From JBFMDN01 sp040753915 (GTDB taxonomy: Bacteria; Desulfobacterota; Desulfomonilia; Desulfomonilales; Desulfomonilaceae), in assembly GCA_040753915.1 (NCBI GenBank), contig JBFMDN010000055.1:1-39748 (forward strand): a DNA stretch of 39,748 nucleotides, given 5' to 3'. Below the pieces are notes generated by a model, which searched no databases, was not told the DNA's origin, and was given only the letters and a program-made list of their open reading frames with translations. A program made the translations under genes and the position numbers. This document shows, in pieces, positions 24,444 to 32,937 of the stretch (position 1 is its first letter; each line of letters begins with the position of its first letter).

Positions 24444-26219
24444 GTGAAAAACAGAGCAGCTCTCAACCGGCACGGTATTCGTCACTACCTCGAGGCATTC
24501 TTTCGATCTGCAGGGGCTCGAGCTTTCTTGGCGATCGGTCTGTTGGTGCTCGTCGGACTGACAGAGGGGGTGGGCATCCTCATGCTCATCCCCTTCTTGC
24601 AGCTTCTCGGACTGACGGACTCAGCTCCTTCAGGGCTGGTTCTTATTGTGGGGCAGATCTGGAACGGGCTCGGCCTGCCCATGAGCCTGACCGGGGTCTT
24701 GGTGGCGTGGGTCGCGATAGTCGCCCTGTACGCGTGCATCAGTCGGTGGTCCACCATGGTCAACGCGAGGGTGTCACACGCGTTCACCCGTCAATTGAGA
24801 GACCAGCTCTCGCAGTCTATGACTCGGGCAGAATGGCTTCATTTCACGCGCGTGAAATCTTCAGACATAAACCAAACGATGACCGCCAATCTCAGCTCCG
24901 TGGACAATGGAACCTTCGGCATGTTTCTGCTCGTTAGTACCGTTATTGTCATCGTTGTCCATATCGGGGTGGCGCTTGCTTTGTCGGTTCCCATGACGTG
25001 CATAGCCCTGGGCAGCTCCGTCCTACTCCTCCTCGTGATGCGGCCGCTTAACGGGAAGTCATATCGTCTCGGCGAAGACTGGAGGCGGACCATGAACGGG
25101 TTGTACAGCGAGCTGGCAGAGTACCTCGGGGGGATGAAGCTAGCCAAGAGCTTCGGAGCCGAAGACCGGCACATCCAGAGGTTTCACCATCTCAGCGCAG
25201 GGCTGGAGGGTCAGGCGAACAGGTTTGCCGGGGTGCTCTCGTCCACGCAAATGTATCACGAAATCGGCGGAGTGGTGCTGCTCGGCACATTTTTCTATGT
25301 TGCTCGCGAGTTGCTGAACATGGAGGCAGCGCCGCTCCTCATCATGGTGTACCTCTTTGCGCGCATTGTCCCTCAGTTCTCGTGGATGCAGCGCACATGG
25401 CAGAATATCCTCACCATGTTGCCGGCCTATGAGGCCGTGGTAGACATGTTGGACAGTTTTCGGGCGGTCCAGGAGCCTCCACCGCCGGCATCCTCCCGTC
25501 CGGTGACCTTGAATCGCGGCGTGGCGCTACGCGGAGTGTCATTTCGATATGAAAAGAGCGGGCACCGCTCGATCCTCGATCATGTGGACATCTTCTTCCC
25601 CGCGTTTCAGACTACGCTTATCCTGGGACCTTCGGGAAGCGGCAAGAGCACGCTCGCAGACCTGATGATCGGGTTATTGCGACCGGACCGAGGTCAGGTC
25701 CTTGTAGACGGGGCGCCTCTGGAAGGCGATCTTGTACATGAATGGAGAAAGTCGATAGCGTACGTGCCACAGGAAAGCATCCTGTTTCACGATACCGTAC
25801 GGGCGAACCTGCTCTGGTCGCGGCCGGATGCCACCGAGGAAGATCTATGGGAAGCTCTGAACCTCGCAGCCGCCGTGGATTTCATCCCAAGACTTCCACA
25901 TGGGCTCGACACGGTCGTGGGCGAGCGGGGAGTCAGGCTTTCCGGTGGAGAGCGCCAGCGGTTGGCCCTTGCCCGCGCCCTTTTGCGAAGGCCCACCCTG
26001 TTGATCCTCGACGAGGCAACAAGCCAGTTGGATCTCGAGAATGAGAAACGCATTGTGGAAGCTCTGGAGAAACTTCGGGGAAGAATGACCATCGTGTTTA
26101 TTTCTCATCGTCTCTCCGCGGGCCGATGTGCGGACAGGATCGTGACCCTGGAGGGCGGGAGAATAGCTCGACTGACTGGCAGAGATGGAGAAAGTGTCTC
26201 AAAAGCCGGCAGTCCGTGA
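24444..26219 (+). CDS. ABC exporter half-transporter (fused membrane and ATPase domains)
   Basis: 591 residues. Six membrane helices in about 1-310 (from RAFLAIGLLVLVGLTEG to APLLIMVYLFARIV), then an ATPase with Walker A GPSGSGKST (395-403), Q-loop VPQES (Q443), signature LSGGE (499-503), Walker B LLILDE (519-524) and H-loop H555. All catalytic residues are intact, so a homodimeric exporter of lipid, peptide or drug type is expected. I chose the GTG at 24444 because GGGGGA precedes it; an ATG at 24372 lacks a ribosome site and would lie only about ten bases from the predicted transcription start. The last nine residues (E583-P591) and the stop are encoded by the MITE-like copy B. Confidence 0.85.
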   Translation: MKNRAALNRHGIRHYLEAFFRSAGARAFLAIGLLVLVGLTEGVGILMLIPFLQLLGLTDSAPSGLVLIVGQIWNGLGLPMSLTGVLVAWVAIVALYACISRWSTMVNARVSHAFTRQLRDQLSQSMTRAEWLHFTRVKSSDINQTMTANLSSVDNGTFGMFLLVSTVIVIVVHIGVALALSVPMTCIALGSSVLLLLVMRPLNGKSYRLGEDWRRTMNGLYSELAEYLGGMKLAKSFGAEDRHIQRFHHLSAGLEGQANRFAGVLSSTQMYHEIGGVVLLGTFFYVARELLNMEAAPLLIMVYLFARIVPQFSWMQRTWQNILTMLPAYEAVVDMLDSFRAVQEPPPPASSRPVTLNRGVALRGVSFRYEKSGHRSILDHVDIFFPAFQTTLILGPSGSGKSTLADLMIGLLRPDRGQVLVDGAPLEGDLVHEWRKSIAYVPQESILFHDTVRANLLWSRPDATEEDLWEALNLAAAVDFIPRLPHGLDTVVGERGVRLSGGERQRLALARALLRRPTLLILDEATSQLDLENEKRIVEALEKLRGRMTIVFISHRLSAGRCADRIVTLEGGRIARLTGRDGESVSKAGSP

Positions 26220-26388
26220 TAATCGTGGCACACCCCCTCACCCTTACCCTCTCCCCCGAAGCGGGGGAGAGGGGATTGTTCCGGCTCCCTCTCCCTCTGG
26301 GAGAGAGTTGGGGTGAGGGTGCCTTTCCACGCATCGAAGATCAATCGTGCTACGATTTTCGGTGTGTCCCGAGTTTTGAGACATTTTC
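26190..26388. repeat. MITE-like dispersed element, copy B
   Basis: Same 199-bp unit as copy A: GAAAGTGTCTCAAAAG at the left end and TTTTGAGACATTTTC at the right. A perfect tetranucleotide TGGA flanks both ends (26186-26189 and 26389-26392), consistent with a 4-bp target duplication. It overlaps the 3' end of the exporter gene by 30 bases and supplies its stop codon. It could also act as a terminator hairpin for the exporter transcript. Confidence 0.85.
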
Positions 26389-26510
26389 TGGAACCACACA
26401 GCCCTTCAACAGCGAGCTGTCCGAGAATCATGCTGCCGGCCGCGGCCTGGCTCTTCGCCTGCCGGAAACCGGATGACGGGAATTGTTTGACCGAGGAGCT
26501 CAACATAAGT

Positions 26511-26540
26511 TTGACAAAATTGATACCTGAGCGGTAAAAA
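26511..26540 (+). promoter_or_regulatory. Promoter of the thiolase-BKACE-Liv cluster
   Basis: TTGACA (26511-26516), 18 bases, TAAAAA (26535-26540). The -35 is perfect and the -10 weak. It lies about 200 bases before the first gene and directly upstream of the 26542-26559 palindrome. The remaining 26560-26740 leader has no gene that I can support. Confidence 0.55.
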
Positions 26541-26541
26541 A

Positions 26542-26559
26542 TCTGAACGTTCGTTCAGA
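26542..26559 (+). promoter_or_regulatory. TetR-type operator
   Basis: 18-bp palindrome TCTGAACG-TT-CGTTCAGA (8-2-8) placed immediately after the -10, where a bound repressor would block transcription. Its size, spacing and TGAACG...CGTTCA core are typical of TetR-family operators, including regulators of fatty-acid and acyl-CoA catabolism. No TetR gene is in the window, so the regulator must be encoded elsewhere. Confidence 0.6.
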
Positions 26560-26740
26560 AATATCCCCTTCCAGAGTTGCGTGCACTCTCGCGCACGCGA
26601 TGGGGAGTCGCTCGAACCATCCCGCGACACCGTCGACAGGCCGACTCCTTGGCCGCGAGCGCTTCACCCTACTGTCCCGGCCGCGAGCACATTCGTGTTC
26701 GCTGACCTGTAAGGCCTCTAAGGCCGACAAAGGAGACAAC

Positions 26741-27883
26741 ATGGGAACCAAGGTAGCAATCGTTGAGGTGGCTCAGTTAGCCGGGCCGGATTCCAAGGAT
26801 AACTTCTACGACCAGGCTTTCCGGGTGACTAAAGAGATCCTGGACAAGGCGGGGCTATCCCGACACGAGCTCGGCACCATTGTTTCGGCCTCGTCGGACG
26901 TATTCCACGGAGGCATCTCCTGCGCCAACGCCTACTATTGGGAGGCCGTGGGCTCGTTCCTCAAGGCAGGAACCCGCCAGGACGGGGAATCCCTTTTCGC
27001 CCTTTATTATGCAGCGATGAAGATCATGACAGGGCACTTCGACACCGTGCTTGCCATTGGCCTCTGTAAGGGTTCGGAAAACCCTGCCAACGACTCTATC
27101 ACTCAGTTCATTGCAGATCCTTTCTATCAACGTCCCCTCGGGCTGAACGAAACTGTCGCGGCTGCCCTTCAGATGCGGCTCTACATGGACGCGTACGGAA
27201 TTACCCCGGAAGAGTGCGCCATGGTCTCGGTCCAGAATTTGCGAAACGCTTTGCGCAACCCGCATGCTCATCGGAAGGGAAGCTTCACCGTGGAGGAGGT
27301 AATCTCGTCACCCCTTACGGTAGAGCCATTGACCGACCTTATGTGCGGCCCCAAGAGTGAAGGGTTCGTGGCAGTGCTGTTGGCTTCCGAAGAAAAGGCA
27401 AAGCAGATGACTGCTAAGCCCGTGTGGATTAAGGGATACGGCTGTTCGCTGGATACGTTCAATCTTGGCGATCGAGATCTGCTTAACGGACAACTCTCTA
27501 CTGCAGCACGACAGGCTTATGCTCGGGCCGGAGTCACGGATCCTCGAAAGGAAATCGATCTGGTTGAGCTGACCGAGCCCTACGGGTTCCAGGAACTGCT
27601 CTGGCTGGAGGACCTGGGGTTCTGCGACCGGGGCATGGGCGCAAGGCTCTTCGACAGCGGAATCACTGCCACCAATGGGGATCTACCGGTGAACGCCTCG
27701 GGCGGGACGCTTGCCACCAATCCCTACGTAAGCCGGGGGTTGGCGCGGGTAGTGGAGTGCGTTTTGCAGATCCGCGGCGAGGCTGGTGAACACCAGGTGG
27801 ATCGCGAAGTAAAAACCGCCCTGGCACACGGCTGTCACGGCCTGGCAGGCCAATGCCATGCAGTAGCCGTAGTTGGGGTATGA
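26741..27883 (+). CDS. Thiolase-fold protein lacking the nucleophilic cysteine
   Basis: 380 residues of the thiolase/lipid-transfer superfamily (N-terminal core to about 240, C-terminal core with DLVELTEPYGFQELLWLEDLG and ASGGTLATNPYVSRG). Where the following gene has the nucleophile in ETCGS (C85), this protein reads RQDGE, with D81 at the cysteine position, so it is unlikely to form an acyl-enzyme. It retains a HGCHG segment near the C-terminus. AAAGGAG precedes the ATG at 26741. It is followed after 12 bases by the cysteine-containing thiolase and then by a DUF35 protein. A structural partner in a heteromeric thiolase complex is the likely role. Confidence 0.75.
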   Translation: MGTKVAIVEVAQLAGPDSKDNFYDQAFRVTKEILDKAGLSRHELGTIVSASSDVFHGGISCANAYYWEAVGSFLKAGTRQDGESLFALYYAAMKIMTGHFDTVLAIGLCKGSENPANDSITQFIADPFYQRPLGLNETVAAALQMRLYMDAYGITPEECAMVSVQNLRNALRNPHAHRKGSFTVEEVISSPLTVEPLTDLMCGPKSEGFVAVLLASEEKAKQMTAKPVWIKGYGCSLDTFNLGDRDLLNGQLSTAARQAYARAGVTDPRKEIDLVELTEPYGFQELLWLEDLGFCDRGMGARLFDSGITATNGDLPVNASGGTLATNPYVSRGLARVVECVLQIRGEAGEHQVDREVKTALAHGCHGLAGQCHAVAVVGV

Positions 27884-27895
27884 GGGGGTGATGCT

Positions 27896-29065
27896 ATGAG
27901 CCAACGACCGGTCGCGATTATTGGTACAGGCCAGACGAGGCACGGCAAAAGGATGGAAATCTCTTATCCCGACCTGGTGCGCGAGGCGGTCATGGCGGTG
28001 TACCGCGACACCGGTGTCAGTCCCGATGATGTGGACGCAGTGGTGTGTGGAACCATGCCCTCGATGATGGAGGGCATTGCCATGACTCACTTCTACATGG
28101 CGGACGCAATGCACGCTGTCGGAAAGCCCATATTGAAGACCGAAACGTGCGGATCCGTCGGCGTGTCCATCGCTCACACCGCGTACTACTGGGTTGCTTC
28201 GGGGCAGGCTGATCTGGTTCTTGCCGTTGGACACGAGAAGATGAACGAAGGCGACAGTCAGGCTACGATGACCACCGTATTGGAGCCCTTCTATCAGAGG
28301 TATTTCATTGCTGGAGCTCCAGGCGTCTTCTCCATGCAGAGCCAGCAATGGTCCGTACGATTCAATATTCCCGAGGAGAAAATTCGCGAGGCTGCAACCC
28401 ACATCAGTGTTCATCACCACGATTCAGCGTTCGACAATCCCTATGCACACATCAAGCTCCGCCTTTCCCCCGAGGACGTGAACAACGCGCCTATCATCAC
28501 GTATCCCATAAGACTGTATGACGTGTGCCCTAATACCGACGGCGCGTGCGCAGTCTTATTCGCATCGGAGGAGTGGGTGAACAGGTTGGGAGCAAAGCCC
28601 GCCTGGGTGAAGGGCGTGGGCTACCGCGGGGAGGAGCAGTTTTTCGGTGACAGCGACAAGGCCATCTGGCCCTCAGCAGTGGAAGCCGCGCGAGAGGCTT
28701 ATGAAATGGCGGGTATTACCAACCCAGCAGAGGAATTGGACGTCGCTGAGGTCTACAATCCCTTCACCTACCAAGAAATGCTCTTCTACGAGTGCTTCGG
28801 TTTCTGTGAGTTCGGCCAAGCGCCCGACCTCGTACTCAAGGGGTTCTTTGATCGTACGGGGACCCTGCCCTGCTCTCCCTCGGGTGGAGTGCTCTGCACC
28901 AACCCCATAGGGGCTACGGGACTCATTCGCACGGCAGAGGCCGCCATGCAGGTCACGGGAAAGGCAGGGGAGCATCAAGTCGGGGGCGCCGAGCTGGCCC
29001 TGGCTCATGCCATGGGTGGTATAGACCAGTTCAACGGCATTATTATCCTCGGCTCGGAGCTGTGA
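27896..29065 (+). CDS. Thiolase (SCP-x/lipid-transfer type), catalytic subunit
   Basis: 389 residues. The N-terminus VAIIGTGQTRHGKR and the nucleophile C85 in TETCGSVG are clear, followed by GQADLVLAVGHEKM. The C-terminal core has VAEVYNPFTYQEML, PSGGVLCTNPIGATG and ALAHAMGG with the conserved histidine. The usual GHPxGA is TNPIGA, as in thiolases that work with DUF35 proteins. Predicted reaction: cleavage of a beta-ketoacyl-CoA (here plausibly acetoacetyl-CoA) with CoA. GAGGGGGTG lies just upstream of the ATG. It sits between the cysteine-less paralogue and the DUF35 gene. Confidence 0.83.
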   Translation: MSQRPVAIIGTGQTRHGKRMEISYPDLVREAVMAVYRDTGVSPDDVDAVVCGTMPSMMEGIAMTHFYMADAMHAVGKPILKTETCGSVGVSIAHTAYYWVASGQADLVLAVGHEKMNEGDSQATMTTVLEPFYQRYFIAGAPGVFSMQSQQWSVRFNIPEEKIREAATHISVHHHDSAFDNPYAHIKLRLSPEDVNNAPIITYPIRLYDVCPNTDGACAVLFASEEWVNRLGAKPAWVKGVGYRGEEQFFGDSDKAIWPSAVEAAREAYEMAGITNPAEELDVAEVYNPFTYQEMLFYECFGFCEFGQAPDLVLKGFFDRTGTLPCSPSGGVLCTNPIGATGLIRTAEAAMQVTGKAGEHQVGGAELALAHAMGGIDQFNGIIILGSEL

Positions 29066-29153
29066 TACGGAAATGCCGCTATGGACAATCATGCTGTCCT
29101 CTCTCCGGCCTCCCGTCCTGCGACTGGACAGGTTCGGCTTACAGGAGTAGATT

Positions 29154-29633
29154 ATGACCATTCCGAAAGAATACCGAACGATTGAGACTGAAGTGCGCCT
29201 GCCGTACCGGCTGGCATGCGGAGCAACATGGACACGTTTTTTCGAGGGCTTGAAAGAAGAGAAAATTTACGGGTCGAGGTGTAGCAAATGTCGTCGCGTA
29301 CTCGTACCAGCCCGCACATTTTGCCCGCGTTGCTTCGTCGATACTGACGACTGGGTCGAGGTCTCGCAGGAAGGGACTATCGAGGCCTGGGTCCTGGTCC
29401 ACTACCGGTACTTCGGCATGCCTATCGAGCCGCCGTACATCAGCGGGCTCATCCGCCTGGAGGGAACTGACACAAACTTTCTCCACCTCATCGGAGGCGT
29501 TCCCTTGGACAACCTGGAGACCGTAAAGGCCGCGGTGCGAAATGGTATGAAAGTGAAGGCAGTCTGGGAAGAAGAGAAACTGGGGCATATCCTTGACATA
29601 AGGCACTTCGCCCCCAGCCAAGGGCAAAAATGA
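29154..29633 (+). CDS. DUF35 zinc-ribbon/OB-fold acyl-CoA-associated protein
   Basis: 159 residues with a rubredoxin-like zinc ribbon (C43-x2-C46-x10-C57-x2-C60, CSKC...CPRC) followed by an OB-fold (EGTIEAWVLVHYRYFG, PYISGLIRLEGTDTNFLHLI, GMKVKAVW). Proteins of this family form complexes with thiolases and HMG-CoA synthase, aligning acyl-CoA substrates. Its position after two thiolase genes matches that use. TACAGGAG precedes the ATG at 29154. Confidence 0.88.
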   Translation: MTIPKEYRTIETEVRLPYRLACGATWTRFFEGLKEEKIYGSRCSKCRRVLVPARTFCPRCFVDTDDWVEVSQEGTIEAWVLVHYRYFGMPIEPPYISGLIRLEGTDTNFLHLIGGVPLDNLETVKAAVRNGMKVKAVWEEEKLGHILDIRHFAPSQGQK

Positions 29634-29719
29634 GAGCACCGGTCTCTCTCACCTGGACACGCCTTAGATAACTCACGCACAGGGCTTCCGCTCGAGCAAC
29701 TGGTCCGCTGGGGAAAGTT

Positions 29720-29773
29720 GCTTCCTGAGGAAGCAGGGTGATGAAGTGCAAGCGCCCGAAAATTTTGGCGCTT
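29720..29773 (+). terminator. Tandem hairpins between the DUF35 and BKACE genes
   Basis: Two hairpins lie in the 162-base gap: GCTTCC-TGA-GGAAGC (29720-29734) and AAGCGCC-N10-GGCGCTT (29750-29773), the second followed by ATTTTCC. The second resembles an intrinsic terminator or attenuator placed directly before the AGGAGG of the BKACE gene. It could adjust expression between the two halves of the cluster or protect mRNA ends. Confidence 0.45.
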
Positions 29774-29795
29774 ATTTTCCATAGGAGGAAAACTG

Positions 29796-30719
29796 ATGCC
29801 CAAGTTCATACTCAATTGTGCCGTCACGGGCGCAATTCATACGCCTACCATGGCCCCATATCTGCCCATCAAACCCAAAGATGTAGCGCAACAGGCTATT
29901 GATGCCATTTCTGCAGGAGCCTCCACGGTTCACGTGCATGGAAGAGATCCGGAGACGGGGATTCCGACTTCCAATCTGGACATCATGGGCGAGATAGTTT
30001 CCCAGATTAACGCCAAGTCCGACGGCGTGGTCTGTATCACTACCGGCGGCGGGATGAACATGACGGTAGACGAGAGGATCGCTGCGATACCCCGTTTCAA
30101 ACCCGAGTTGGCGTCGCTCAACCTTGGATCCATGAACTTTGGTCTTTTCCATACCATAGGAAGATACAAGGAGTGGAAATATCCTTGGGAGCCGCAGTAC
30201 TTGGAATTCACCAAAGAGTTCATTTTCCGGAATACCTTCCGAGACCTGGAACGGATATTCACTGTGTTCGAGGAGGCCGGCACGAAGCCGGAGCTCGAGG
30301 CATACGATGTGGGGCATCTCCACAATGCACACTATTACTACTCCATAGGCCAACTGAAAACCCCGGTGTACGTTCAGTTCGTGATGGGAATCCTCGGTGG
30401 AATCGCGGCCACTATCCCCCACCTCTCGCACATGCATCGAACAGCGTCCGACCTGTTCGGAAAAGACCTTATTTTCTCCACCATAGCAGCGGGACGAAAC
30501 GAGATAGCAATGTGCACCGTTTCTGTGCTCCTCGGCGGCGGAGCCAGGGTCGGCCTGGAGGACAACCTGTGGCTCGAAAAAGGCGTCATGGCCAAGTCCA
30601 ATGCCGAGCTCGTGGAGAAGATGGTGAGGATCGCCAGAGAGCTCGGGTACGAGCCAGCTACCCCGGACGAGACAAGGCAAATGCTCGGACTGAAGGGTAA
30701 GGACAAGGTAAACTTCTAG
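29796..30719 (+). CDS. Beta-keto acid cleavage enzyme (BKACE family)
   Basis: 307-residue TIM-barrel of the BKACE family (3-keto-5-aminohexanoate cleavage enzyme, Kce). These enzymes react a beta-keto acid with acetyl-CoA to give acetoacetate plus a new acyl-CoA. The zinc ligands H46 and H48 (HVHGRDPE) and E255 are present, as are the catalytic R251 and D256 in GGGARVGLEDN, which align with Kce R226, E230 and D231. The 25 extra residues relative to Kce lie before that motif, including a loop around YKEWKYPWEPQYL (124-136). AGGAGG precedes the ATG. Specificity cannot be read from sequence. The acetoacetate product would feed the acetoacetyl-CoA synthetase encoded next. Confidence 0.87.
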   Translation: MPKFILNCAVTGAIHTPTMAPYLPIKPKDVAQQAIDAISAGASTVHVHGRDPETGIPTSNLDIMGEIVSQINAKSDGVVCITTGGGMNMTVDERIAAIPRFKPELASLNLGSMNFGLFHTIGRYKEWKYPWEPQYLEFTKEFIFRNTFRDLERIFTVFEEAGTKPELEAYDVGHLHNAHYYYSIGQLKTPVYVQFVMGILGGIAATIPHLSHMHRTASDLFGKDLIFSTIAAGRNEIAMCTVSVLLGGGARVGLEDNLWLEKGVMAKSNAELVEKMVRIARELGYEPATPDETRQMLGLKGKDKVNF

Positions 30720-30788
30720 AAATGGTTTGTAGGATCTCAATCCCATCGGAGGCTTGTTGAGGTCGGATCTAGATGAAGAGGTGCAGGT

Positions 30789-32765
30789 ATGGCCAACAAC
30801 GCGGTGACAGAAGGAACGCTGCTGTGGGAACCGTCCGAGGAATGGAAGCGCCAGGCGAACGTGACCAAGTACCTGGAGTGGCTGCGAAAAGAAAAAGGCC
30901 GTAATTTCAGAGACTATCAAGAGCTATGGCACTGGTCGGTCACCGATATTGAGGAATTTTGGGCCTCGCTTTGGAGCTTCTACCAGGTCAAAGCTTCTCG
31001 CCCGTATGAGAAGGTCCTGAATCACCGTGACATGCCTGGCGTGAGGTGGTTTTCGGGAGCAAGGTTAAACTATGCCGAGCACGTGTTCAGATGGGCATCC
31101 CTCAAGACCCCTGCACTGAAATACCAGTCGGAGATTCGTCCCTTGACCGACATGTCATGGGACGAGTTGTCCCAAAGGGTCGCATCCGTATCTACCGCAC
31201 TGCGGGACATGGGGGTGGTCGCAGGGGACCGGGTAGTTGCATACATGCCGAACATTCCGGAAACCGTAGTTGCTTTTCTGGCGTGTGCAGCCATAGGGGC
31301 TGTCTGGTCTAGTTGCTCTCCGGATTTCGGTCATCGCAGTATCACTGACCGGTTCCGTCAAATTGAGCCGAAGGTGCTCTTCGCTGTCGACGGGTACCAG
31401 TACGGCGGGAAGAAATTCGATTGCAGACCGACAATCGCGCTGCTGCAGCAGTCTCTTCCTACGTTGCAGCGGACGGTGCTCGTGCCGTACTTGTACCCGG
31501 GTGAGGATTCCTCGGACCTCCACGATCTGGTGAAATGGGACTCGTTGCTGACTGTAAACGAACGTCTCACTTTCGACCAGGTGGAGTTCAATCATCCCAT
31601 GTGGGTGGTGTATTCTTCGGGGACTACCGGATTGCCGAAGCCGCTGGTTCACAGCCAGGGCGGAATCTTGATCGAATTCTGGAAATTCATCGGATTGCAC
31701 GTGGACGTAAAGCCTGGAGACGTGTTCTTCTGGTTCAGCACCACCGGTTGGGTGATGTGGAATATCCTTCAGGGGAGCCTTCTTCTGGGCGCCACGCCAG
31801 TGCTTTTCGACGGCAGCCCCGGATTCCCGGACATGGACATACTCTGGAAGCTCGCGGAAGAGGCCCGTATGACAAATTTTGGAACCAGCGCGGCATACAT
31901 CACCGCGTGCATGGCTGAGGGTCTGAAGCCCGGGGTATCCCACGATCTGTCAGCTCTGCGTACCGTCGGCTCCACGGGCTCTCCCCTCTCTCCAGCGGGA
32001 TTCAAATGGGTGTACGACGGTGTGAAAAGCGATCTGTTGCTTGCATCGGTCAGCGGGGGAACCGACCCGTGCTCCGCCTTTCTCGGGTCGTGTCCCTTGC
32101 TGCCGGTAAGGGCTGGCGAGCTCCAGTGCCGGTGCCTCGGCGTAAAGGCCGAAGCGTACGACGAGTCGGGAAATCCCGTGCGAGACGAGGTGGGCGAGCT
32201 CGTCATAACGGAGCCCATGCCCTCCATGCCCCTGTATCTGTGGAATGACCAGGACGACAGGCGGTACAGAGAAAGCTATTTCGAGATGTTTCCGGGCGTA
32301 TGGCGTCACGGAGACTGGGTGAAGGTTACCTCGTACGGATCAGCCGTGATCACCGGACGGTCCGATTCCACCTTGAAACGCATGGGCGTGCGAATGGGCA
32401 GCAGCGAGATCTACGGTGTCGTGGAGGAACTGCCGGAGGTAGTTGATAGCCTTATTGTGGGATATGAGGATTCTTCGGGGCGGTACAACATGCCCCTCTT
32501 TGTGGTGCTCAAAGAGTCTCTTCAGCTTGACGAAGCACTCAAAGACAAGATCAAGGTTGCCATCCGCAAATCGCTGTCTCCGAGGCATGTCCCGGATGAG
32601 ATCCATGAAGTTCGGTCCATTCCGCGAACCTTGAATGGAAAGAAGCTCGAAGTACCGGTGAAGAAGATTTTGTCAGGCGTTCCGGTGGAAAAGGCCGTAA
32701 ACACGGACTCGATGATGAATCCCGAATCGCTGGTTTATTTTCAAGGTCTTGCAGCCAGAACGTGA
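30789..32765 (+). CDS. Acetoacetyl-CoA synthetase
   Basis: 658-residue adenylate-forming enzyme that activates acetoacetate with ATP and CoA. The N-terminal domain (LWEPSEEWKRQANVTKYLEW, WFSGARLNYAEH) is characteristic of acetoacetyl-CoA synthetases rather than acetyl-CoA synthetases. The phosphate-binding loop YSSGTTGLPKPLVHSQGG (about 278-295), the WFSTTGWVMWN segment and the C-terminal catalytic lysine K618 in TLNGKKLE are all intact. It follows the BKACE gene by 69 bases. Together with the thiolase it would turn BKACE-derived acetoacetate into acetyl-CoA. Confidence 0.9.
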   Translation: MANNAVTEGTLLWEPSEEWKRQANVTKYLEWLRKEKGRNFRDYQELWHWSVTDIEEFWASLWSFYQVKASRPYEKVLNHRDMPGVRWFSGARLNYAEHVFRWASLKTPALKYQSEIRPLTDMSWDELSQRVASVSTALRDMGVVAGDRVVAYMPNIPETVVAFLACAAIGAVWSSCSPDFGHRSITDRFRQIEPKVLFAVDGYQYGGKKFDCRPTIALLQQSLPTLQRTVLVPYLYPGEDSSDLHDLVKWDSLLTVNERLTFDQVEFNHPMWVVYSSGTTGLPKPLVHSQGGILIEFWKFIGLHVDVKPGDVFFWFSTTGWVMWNILQGSLLLGATPVLFDGSPGFPDMDILWKLAEEARMTNFGTSAAYITACMAEGLKPGVSHDLSALRTVGSTGSPLSPAGFKWVYDGVKSDLLLASVSGGTDPCSAFLGSCPLLPVRAGELQCRCLGVKAEAYDESGNPVRDEVGELVITEPMPSMPLYLWNDQDDRRYRESYFEMFPGVWRHGDWVKVTSYGSAVITGRSDSTLKRMGVRMGSSEIYGVVEELPEVVDSLIVGYEDSSGRYNMPLFVVLKESLQLDEALKDKIKVAIRKSLSPRHVPDEIHEVRSIPRTLNGKKLEVPVKKILSGVPVEKAVNTDSMMNPESLVYFQGLAART

Positions 32766-32937
32766 TTTCTCAGACCGGCCTGGACCGGAGCGTGCTCTCG
32801 TATGCCCGGCTTGGTTTTACTGAAAGAGCGCCTTCGTGTGGGGCCAAGGCTCCGTGACAGAACGGCATCTGCGAGACTTGCTCTCCCGATAGTATTTGCG
32901 GCGATTGTCGGAGATCTAATATCAGCATGGAATACCA

